A stretch of 17,790 nucleotides of DNA from an uncultured Rhodospirillales bacterium (GTDB lineage Bacteria; Pseudomonadota; Alphaproteobacteria; Acetobacterales; Acetobacteraceae). The stretch is taken from NCBI GenBank assembly GCA_903928045.1, contig CAIYPH010000067.1, positions 1-17,790 on the forward strand, in the 5' to 3' direction. Each line of letters begins with the position of its first letter. Positions within the stretch are counted from its first letter, which is position 1. Positions 1 through 5,191 of the stretch are shown piece by piece. Both the position numbers and the translations under genes were made by a program. The notes beneath the pieces are model-generated. The model saw nothing but the letters and a program-made list of their open reading frames with translations. It had not been told where the DNA came from and did no database searches.

Positions 1-198
1 CTGGGAAATCGCCTTCTCCACCGCGTGGAGCTGCTGCGCGACTTCGAGGCAGGCACGCCCCTCCTCCATCATGGCGATGATCGAGCGGATATGTCCCTCC
101 GTTCGCCGCAGCCGCTTGATGATGTCGGGATGGCTATGGTGATGCACCTGGCCGTCGGCATGAACATGAGTGCCAGCGGCGGCGGGGATTCGGGTCAC
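1..198 (-). CDS. rcnR: RcnR/DmeR-type Ni/Co-sensing repressor (partial, C-terminus cut)
   Basis: This is the N-terminal 66 residues of a CsoR/RcnR/FrmR-family (DUF156) all-helical metal-sensing repressor; the window edge cuts off the rest. The readable part runs from the His-rich segment HVHADGQVHHHSHPDIIKRL through RRTEGHIRSIIAMMEEG to ACLEVAQQLHAVEKAISQ, with the family's helix-1 Cys ligand in EEGRACLE. The best start is a GTG (198-196), because no in-frame ATG occurs before the conserved region; it lies 5 bases after the stop of the gene upstream, and GAGG of that gene's tail could serve as a ribosome site. The family represses metal exporter genes and releases DNA when metal binds. Next to an rcnA-like exporter, the expected ligand is Ni(II)/Co(II). 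The roughly 20-residue N-terminal extension with five His residues is longer than in E. coli RcnR and could supply extra ligands. FrmR (formaldehyde) or CsoR (copper) roles are less likely given the neighbours. Confidence 0.85.
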   Translation of the reverse strand, partial: MTRIPAAAGTHVHADGQVHHHSHPDIIKRLRRTEGHIRSIIAMMEEGRACLEVAQQLHAVEKAISQ

Positions 199-203
199 CG
201 GGA

Positions 204-836
204 TCAGGGCCTCAGCACCGGCACGCAGCGGGTATGGTAGTGGTCGCCCATCATCACCGCGAGGCGCAGATGGTCCGCGTCGCCGACCTTGCCCTCGAGC
301 ACCAGCGAATGCGTGTCGGCGCCCGGACGCACGGTGAGCGCCCGCACCTGATCGTCCACCCCCGGCGGCGCGATCGCCTCGGCCACCACGTCGGCCACCG
401 GCGGAGCGCCGGTCGGGGTCTCCTTTTCGTGGAACACGACCCGCCAGACCGCCTCGCTCTCCGGCAGCAGCTCGACGTAGCTGTCATGGCCCATGCTGAT
501 GAACGTGCCGCCGTGCGGCCCCTTGGCAAGCGGATAATCCGGCGTACCGGGGAGCCGGATGTCGCGTCGCCGCGCAACCGCGCCGTCCGTCACCACAACG
601 CGGACGCGGTAGGCGCGTTCCACCGGCCCCGAGGCATAGACCGCGTTGCCGTTCGGCCCAGGGAACATCTTCATCGGCAGGCATTGCCCGTTACGGGCGA
701 TCGCCTGGACCTCGACCGCATCGAGCGCCGGCGCGGCGCGGTTGAAGGCGAGCAGCCAGCGGCCCTCCCCATCGTCGGAGAGGTGCAGCGCGATACCGCC
801 GCCCATGTCGATGTCCAGACCCGTTGTTGCGTTCAT
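204..836 (-). CDS. Unknown protein in the Ni/Co efflux operon, apparently two beta-rich repeats
   Basis: I do not recognise this 210-residue protein as a named family. It starts at ATG 836 with a strong GGAG ribosome site about 8 bases upstream; a longer reading would run into rcnA. It ends 5 bases before the repressor start and begins 20 bases after rcnA, so it is probably co-transcribed with both. It has no obvious signal peptide or membrane segment. By eye it divides into two similar halves, about residues 12-90 and 109-203. Each has a short strand with alternating hydrophobics, a W near the end of strand 2 (W27, W131), a VxAxA-like strand and a final long strand. The second half carries H108-G-G, M115-G-H117 and ends M195-M-G-D-H-Y-H201-T-R-C204, a plausible metal site. 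The same pattern seems present in the extra loop of RcnA next door. A soluble metal-binding partner of the exporter is an inference only. Confidence 0.8.
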   Translation of the reverse strand: MNATTGLDIDMGGGIALHLSDDGEGRWLLAFNRAAPALDAVEVQAIARNGQCLPMKMFPGPNGNAVYASGPVERAYRVRVVVTDGAVARRRDIRLPGTPDYPLAKGPHGGTFISMGHDSYVELLPESEAVWRVVFHEKETPTGAPPVADVVAEAIAPPGVDDQVRALTVRPGADTHSLVLEGKVGDADHLRLAVMMGDHYHTRCVPVLRP

Positions 837-856
837 AACCAAATTCTCCTTCGGGC

Positions 857-1978
857 TCAGATGGCGCCGGCGGCGGACAAAGCTTTCAGCCCTTCGTAGC
901 CAATGTAAAGCCCCATGCAGATGATAACGATCGACGAGAAATACGGCGCCCGGCTGGCCAGCCCCGAAAAGCCTGTCCAACGCCGTGCAATGTGGTGAAT
1001 GCTGATCGAGGCGACGACGCCGGCGGTGACCATGGTGAGCGCGAGGCCGACGCTGAACGACAGCACCAGGACGGCGCCGATGGCGATCTGCTTCACCTGG
1101 AGGCACAGCAGCAGCACCGTAATGGCCGCGGGGCAGGGGATGAGGCCGCCGGTCAGGCCGAACAGCACGATCTGCGGAGTCGTGACCGCCCGGTTGGTGA
1201 AGCGGCGCTTGATGTCATTGGCGTGGGCGCGGGCATGCGCGTCCATCGGCTCGGCGCCCGCCTCCTCCATCGCCGCCTGCTCTTCGCCGGTGAACGCGAC
1301 GTCATAATCGTGCTCGTGATCATCGTGGCTGAAGGTCAACGTCGCGGTGAACACGTGCGGCTCCGGCACCGCATCACGTGACACCAGCACGCCCTCGCGG
1401 TGTTCGAGCGCGAATACCCGCCGGCGCCCGTCGGCATAGGTCGCGGCGATCGTCACGTCCTCCGCGGTCCAGCCATGGCCGCTGATGACCGATAGGTGGA
1501 AGCGGGCCGCGCCCACCTCCTCGTCGCGTCGCAATTCGAGCCCGACATGCCCATGGCCGGTATCGACCTGGCGCATCCAAGGTCGCGCCGCCGACGCCGC
1601 CGCGATCGCCGCCTTGGCGGACGCGATCTCCTGCTGCTCCTTCCAGGTGCGGTAGAGCATCCAGACCGCAATGACGACGATCAGCGCCGCCGACGCAACC
1701 TGGAAATACGGCTCACTCGCCTCGGCATCGAGGCTGGAGAAGAAATACATCCCGCCGATCGCCACCGCCCAAACCACCAGCGTGTGCGACAGCGTCGCGG
1801 CAAGACCGAGCAGCACCGCCTGCATGATGGTGCCGCGAATGGCGACGATGAAAGCGGCCATCATGGTTTTGGAATGGCCGGGTTCGAGCCCATGCAGCGC
1901 GCCGAGCACGATTGCGGTGGGGATGAAGAGCAAGCTGGAGGTTCCACCCTGCTGAAGAATGCCGGCAAGCTCTGTCAT
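857..1978 (-). CDS. rcnA: RcnA-type nickel/cobalt efflux permease with large inserted domain
   Basis: A 373-residue inner-membrane exporter of the NiCoT/RcnA superfamily, which moves Ni(II) and Co(II) out of the cytoplasm. Visible landmarks are ALHGLEPGHSKTM (residues 27-39), the family's TM signature with metal-contacting His residues; LSHTLVVWAV (63-72); and GGLIPCPAAITVLLL (277-290). About six membrane segments are visible: residues 14-30, 45-63, 65-80, 92-110, then 268-292 and 298-325, with a last one at 346-366. Between the third and fourth blocks lies a soluble stretch of about 150 residues (112-265) with GHGH (141-144) and the acidic His cluster HDDHEHDYD (218-226). It replaces the short His-rich loop of E. 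coli RcnA. The start at ATG 1978 is chosen for the AGGA ribosome site 7 bases upstream and because the longer reading runs back through the promoter and operator. It is the first gene of the minus-strand operon with the unknown gene and the repressor. Confidence 0.92.
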   Translation of the reverse strand: MTELAGILQQGGTSSLLFIPTAIVLGALHGLEPGHSKTMMAAFIVAIRGTIMQAVLLGLAATLSHTLVVWAVAIGGMYFFSSLDAEASEPYFQVASAALIVVIAVWMLYRTWKEQQEIASAKAAIAAASAARPWMRQVDTGHGHVGLELRRDEEVGAARFHLSVISGHGWTAEDVTIAATYADGRRRVFALEHREGVLVSRDAVPEPHVFTATLTFSHDDHEHDYDVAFTGEEQAAMEEAGAEPMDAHARAHANDIKRRFTNRAVTTPQIVLFGLTGGLIPCPAAITVLLLCLQVKQIAIGAVLVLSFSVGLALTMVTAGVVASISIHHIARRWTGFSGLASRAPYFSSIVIICMGLYIGYEGLKALSAAGAI

Positions 1979-2001
1979 GGCGAATTCCTGTTGCTCCGCG
2001 A

Positions 2002-2031
2002 ATGCTATCCCCCCGGTGGGGATACCGTCAA
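2002..2031 (-). promoter_or_regulatory. Likely rcnA promoter with embedded RcnR-type operator
   Basis: On the minus strand TTGACG (2031-2026) and TAGCAT (2007-2002) form a -35/-10 pair 18 bases apart. The spacer is filled almost exactly by the inverted repeat TATCCCCACCGGGGGGATA (2024-2006), with 7-bp perfect arms and a 5-base centre. A G/C tract flanked by TA steps is the known operator style of CsoR/RcnR repressors. Binding here would occlude RNA polymerase and so control rcnA, the unknown gene and the repressor itself. Promoter elements are seen directly; the repressor assignment is inference from context. Confidence 0.7.
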
Positions 2032-2055
2032 TTCGGGCGCGGCGATTTTTTCGCC

Positions 2056-2086
2056 TTGACCTTGCCATGGTGGGAAGGTCCATGGT
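2056..2086 (+). promoter_or_regulatory. CueR-type promoter upstream of the copper cluster
   Basis: TTGACC (2056-2061) and the weak -10 CATGGT (2081-2086) are separated by 19 bases, the over-long spacing typical of MerR-family-activated promoters. The spacer carries the dyad ACCTTGCC-ATGGT-GGGAAGGT, very close to the E. coli copA CueR box. The 2121 start codon of the HMA protein lies about 35 bases beyond. A CueR-like protein is encoded at the end of the cluster. Confidence 0.8.
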
Positions 2087-2120
2087 GCTGGGGTTAACCA
2101 CTTACCTGGAGATGTGGACC

Positions 2121-2378
2121 ATGTGCGGTTGCAGCGATAAGAGCGCCACCACCGGAGATACCGCAGCGGTCGCCGATGGCGCCGTGTTCGTGGTCGAGGA
2201 CATGAACTGCATGCATTGCGTCGGCACCATTCGCGGCGCGCTCGCCGAGGCGCTGCCGGGTGCGACCGTGGCGATCGACCTCGACGCCAAGCGCGTGACA
2301 GTACCCCACGCGTCCGCGACCGCGGCCGAGACCGCCATGCGCGACGCTGGCTACGAGCCGCAGCTCATCGCAGCCTGA
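2121..2378 (+). CDS. Small HMA-domain copper-binding protein (CopZ-like)
   Basis: An 85-residue cytoplasmic protein with one heavy-metal-associated domain. The metal motif is M-N-C-M-H-C in VEDMNCMHCVGTIRGALAEAL (about residues 23-43), followed by the beta-alpha-beta elements ATVAIDLDAKRVTV and the final AMRDAGYEPQLI typical of the fold. It starts with M-C-G-C, giving a second Cys pair ahead of the domain, an unusual addition for a CopZ chaperone. ATG 2121 is preferred because TGGAG sits 9 bases upstream; ATG 2112 would be too close to that site. Being first behind the CueR-type promoter, it probably buffers Cu(I) and hands it to the ATPase at 5192. A role for other soft metals is possible, but copper fits every neighbour. 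Confidence 0.85.
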   Translation: MCGCSDKSATTGDTAAVADGAVFVVEDMNCMHCVGTIRGALAEALPGATVAIDLDAKRVTVPHASATAAETAMRDAGYEPQLIAA

Positions 2379-2414
2379 CCCGGCCCGCGCAAAGCGGGCA
2401 CGGAGCGGACAGCA

Positions 2415-4145
2415 ATGCGAAACCTCACGCGGCGGTTCATGCTGGGTGCGGCGGCGACGCTGCTGGGAGTGGCTCCCGGCAGCGGCAGTTCCGCAGGCCC
2501 GTCGGCCGCTCTCACGATCGAACGCCGGAAAATCCAGATCGGCCGCCGGCGCGCGGACGCCGTTCTGGTGAATGGCAGCCTGCCAGGCCCCACGCTGCGA
2601 TTCCGCGAGGGCGAGGTCGTCAGCATCACCGTGACCAATCGGATGGACCAACCCACGTCCATCCATTGGCATGGTGTCCGCGTTCCCTCCGACATGGATG
2701 GCGTTCCAGGCCTGTCCTTCCATGGCATCGCCCCCGGTGAGACCTTCGTCTACCGCTTCGAGCTGCACCAAAGCGGCACCTACTGGTACCACGCCCATAC
2801 CGATGGCCAGGAACAGGAAGGGCTCTACGGCGCCTTCATCATAGAGCCCGCTGACGGCTGGGCCGAGGCGTTCGAGCGCGAACACATCGTGATGCTCTCG
2901 GACTGGACCGACGAGACGCCGGCACGCATCGTCCACAATCTCAAGACGCGGCCGGACCACTACAACCGGGGCCAGCGCACCCTCGGCACCTTTGCCGCCG
3001 ACGTTGCCCGCCAGGGTCTCGCCGCCACGCTCGCCGATCGTGTCGCCTGGGGCGAGATGCGGATGAGCCCGACCGATCTCGCGGACGTCACCGGCGCAAC
3101 CTATGATTTCCTGATGAACGGCCAGACCGCCGAGGCCAACTGGACCGCGCTGTGCCGGATCGGCGAGCGGGTCCGCCTGCGCGTCATCAACGCCTCCTCC
3201 ATGACGTTTTTCGACGTCCGCATCCCCGGCCTGAAACTGCGGGTCGTCGAGGCGGACGGCAATGACCTGGTGCCGCTCGAGGTCGACGAGTTCCGCATCG
3301 GGCCGGCGGAAACCTATGACGTCATCGTCCGCCCCACCGCCTCGGCTCACACCATTTTCGCCCAGACGCTCGATCGCTCCGGCTTCGCTCGCGGCACGCT
3401 GGCCACCAGCCCCGGGCTTGCCGCCCCGGTGCCCGCGCTCGACCCGCGGCCGCTGCGGACCATGGCGGACATGGGGATGGACCACGGCGCCCATGGTGGG
3501 CATGCCGGCCATGTCATGCCGCCGGGCGCGGCGCCCAATGCGCATGCCGGCCACGCCACCGGCGCACCGGCGAACGGGGCGATGGATCACGCCGCGATGG
3601 GTCATGGCAGCGGCGGCCCATTGCCGGTGACGGAGAACCGCCCGTCCGCCGGCGCGGTCGGCGTCGACAACATCGCTGAGACCACCTGGAGCGATCTCGA
3701 CCGGCCCGGAATCGGCCTCGCCGGCAACGGCCGGCGCGTGCTGACCTACGCCGACCTCAAGGCCCGCCTGCCCGGCGCCGATCCAAGGCCGCCATCACGC
3801 GAGATCGTGCTGCATTTGACCGGTAACATGCAGCGCTACATCTGGGGCTTCGACGGGCGCCGGATGGAAGACACCGGCCCGCTCGAACTGCGCGTCGACG
3901 AGCGCGTGCGCATCACGCTCGTCAATGACACGATGATGGAGCATCCCGTTCACCTCCACGGCCTGTGGAGCGAGCTGGAAAACGCCCACGGCGAGTTCCG
4001 GCCCTACAAGCACACCATCATCGTGCAGCCCGCCCAGCGCGTGTCCTTCCTCGTCACCGCCGACGAGCCGGGTGCCTGGGCCTTCCATTGCCACCTGCTC
4101 TACCACATGGCGCTGGGCATGATGCGCACGGTGCTGGTGGCGTGA
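2415..4145 (+). CDS. copA: Tat-exported multicopper oxidase, CopA/PcoA copper-resistance family
   Basis: A 576-residue periplasmic multicopper oxidase that would oxidise Cu(I) to less toxic Cu(II) and bind extra copper. The N-terminus MRNLTRRFMLGAAATLLG has a twin-arginine signal (R6-R7), so it is exported folded. Copper ligands are clear: IHWHG (H84, H86), WYHAH (H126, H128), HPVHLH (H510, H513, H515) and HCHLLYHMALGM (H558, C559, H560, H564, axial M569), giving a type 1 site plus trinuclear cluster. A Met/His/Gly-rich stretch (roughly residues 350-400: DMGMDHGAHGGHAGH, then HAGHAT, MDHAAMGH) sits between domains 2 and 3, as in PcoA/CopA. GGAGCGGA precedes the ATG. It lies 36 bases after the HMA gene, and its stop overlaps the GTG of copB, so the two are probably translationally coupled. 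Not to be confused with the ATPase also called CopA in E. coli. Confidence 0.96.
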   Translation: MRNLTRRFMLGAAATLLGVAPGSGSSAGPSAALTIERRKIQIGRRRADAVLVNGSLPGPTLRFREGEVVSITVTNRMDQPTSIHWHGVRVPSDMDGVPGLSFHGIAPGETFVYRFELHQSGTYWYHAHTDGQEQEGLYGAFIIEPADGWAEAFEREHIVMLSDWTDETPARIVHNLKTRPDHYNRGQRTLGTFAADVARQGLAATLADRVAWGEMRMSPTDLADVTGATYDFLMNGQTAEANWTALCRIGERVRLRVINASSMTFFDVRIPGLKLRVVEADGNDLVPLEVDEFRIGPAETYDVIVRPTASAHTIFAQTLDRSGFARGTLATSPGLAAPVPALDPRPLRTMADMGMDHGAHGGHAGHVMPPGAAPNAHAGHATGAPANGAMDHAAMGHGSGGPLPVTENRPSAGAVGVDNIAETTWSDLDRPGIGLAGNGRRVLTYADLKARLPGADPRPPSREIVLHLTGNMQRYIWGFDGRRMEDTGPLELRVDERVRITLVNDTMMEHPVHLHGLWSELENAHGEFRPYKHTIIVQPAQRVSFLVTADEPGAWAFHCHLLYHMALGMMRTVLVA

Positions 4146-4873
4146 CCCTGCGTACCATCCGCGTGCTGCTTTGCCTCCTCGCGCTGCTCGCCGCTCCGGC
4201 GCGGGCGCAAACCATGGCGCCGCATCCGGCGATGGACATGGAGGCGCCGTGGAATGCCAGCGCCGAGATTGAGCGGCTCGAAGGTCAGGTGGGAGCCGGG
4301 CGCGCCACGGTGCGGCTGGACGGGCACGCCTGGATCGGCACCGACGAGGATCGCCTCTGGTTCAAAACCGACAGCCGGCTTGGTCCCAGCGGGGCGATCG
4401 AGGGCCGCCAGGAATTGCTCTGGGGCCACGCCGCCAGCACATTCTTCGATGTGCTCGGCGGCGCCCACGTCGATATCAGCCGCGATGTGACGCGCACCTG
4501 GCTGGCATTCGGCGCCCAGGGGATGGCGCTGCACTTCATCGACGTCGAAGCCTTCGCCTATGCCGGCGATCGCGGCCGGTTCGCCGGGCGGCTGCGGCTC
4601 GCGACCGACCTCGCCTTCACCCAGGACCTCGTGCTGCAGCCGTTCGTCGAGGCCAATGCCTATAGCCGATCGGACCTCGCCGGCGGGACGGCCGCCGGGC
4701 TGTCCGACCTCGAAGCGGGGCTTCTGCTGCGCTACGAGGTAACGCGCGGCTTCGCCCCCTATATCGGCCTCGCGTATGAAGCCCGCTATGGCGACGCTGC
4801 CCGCTCCGCACGCGCCGAGGGTGAACAGGCGCAAAGGCTGCGTCTCTTGTTTGGCCTGCGCCTCGCTTTTTGA
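4142..4873 (+). CDS. copB: Outer-membrane copper-resistance protein CopB
   Basis: A 243-residue CopB/PcoB family protein (PF05275). It starts at GTG 4142, which overlaps the copA stop (GTGA). From there the protein opens with a proper signal peptide, TLRTIRVLLCLLALLAAPARA-Q, whereas a start at the upstream ATG of this frame would lie deep inside copA and add nonsense. The mature part shows the family hallmarks: a short Met-rich head (PHPAMDMEAPWNA), the strands WIGTDEDRLWFKTDSRLG and GRQELLWGHAASTFFDVLGG, and alternating beta strands ending in an aromatic residue (RLRLLFGLRLAF), as for outer-membrane barrels. It lacks the long MDHSxM repeats of Pseudomonas CopB, so copper storage capacity may be lower. 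It works with CopA to hold copper outside the cytoplasm. Confidence 0.92.
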   Translation: MTLRTIRVLLCLLALLAAPARAQTMAPHPAMDMEAPWNASAEIERLEGQVGAGRATVRLDGHAWIGTDEDRLWFKTDSRLGPSGAIEGRQELLWGHAASTFFDVLGGAHVDISRDVTRTWLAFGAQGMALHFIDVEAFAYAGDRGRFAGRLRLATDLAFTQDLVLQPFVEANAYSRSDLAGGTAAGLSDLEAGLLLRYEVTRGFAPYIGLAYEARYGDAARSARAEGEQAQRLRLLFGLRLAF

Positions 4874-4890
4874 CTGGAGGAACTCCCATC

Positions 4891-5127
4891 ATGCGCCTCG
4901 CCCGCCTCGCCGCCGCTATCGTGTTCCTTCCCGCGCTCGCCGCCGCGCAGAGCCACTCCGGCCATACGTCGGGTGGCATGACCAAGGCCCAACTCGCTCA
5001 GCACTGCGCCGCGATGCGCGCCGACCAACAGCGCGGCACCCTCGCCGATACGCCGGATGCCAAGGCGATGATGGATCAGTGCGACAAGCTCGACAAACAA
5101 TCCGGCCAGGCACAGCACCACCGCTGA
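4891..5127 (+). CDS. Small secreted His/Met/Cys protein of the copper cluster
   Basis: A 78-residue protein that I cannot assign to a named family. ATG 4891 is chosen over the earlier ATG 4870 because GGAGG lies 10 bases upstream and translation then opens with a clean signal peptide (MRLARLAAAIVFLPALAAAQ). The mature peptide is only about 58 residues: SHSGHTSGGM at the front, then the repeated Cys/Met helices QHCAAMRAD and KAMMDQCDKLD, and a QAQHHR tail. His at both ends, six Met or Cys in the centre and its place between copB and the ATPase point to a periplasmic copper binder, comparable in position to PcoE/CopK-type proteins but without recognisable sequence likeness to them. It is the last gene before the second CueR-type promoter. 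Confidence 0.78.
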   Translation: MRLARLAAAIVFLPALAAAQSHSGHTSGGMTKAQLAQHCAAMRADQQRGTLADTPDAKAMMDQCDKLDKQSGQAQHHR

Positions 5128-5133
5128 GGCGCC

Positions 5134-5164
5134 TTGACCTTCCCATTATGGGAACCCCATATCG
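5134..5164 (+). promoter_or_regulatory. Second CueR-type promoter, before the copper ATPase
   Basis: TTGACC (5134-5139) is followed by CTTCCCATTATGGGAA, a near-perfect dyad (TTCCCAT/ATGGGAA) that matches the box at 2056 at most positions, including the preceding CGCC. A -10-like ATATCG or CATATC falls 18-19 bases after the -35. It lies 7 bases beyond the stop of the small secreted protein and about 28 bases before the ATPase start, so the ATPase and cueR can be expressed separately from the upstream genes. Confidence 0.78.
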
Positions 5165-5191
5165 AGACGACGGACCTCGGAAGGGCGCGCG

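Noticed and set aside
234..899. Long open frame opposite the unknown Ni/Co-operon gene
   Set aside because: It is antisense to a well-supported gene with a strong ribosome site. The translation is Arg/His-rich without any domain, as expected for opposite frames in high-GC DNA.
3470..3620. His/Met/Gly-rich repeats in the multicopper oxidase as a novel domain
   Set aside because: Such a Met/His-rich linker is a normal feature of CopA/PcoA oxidases.
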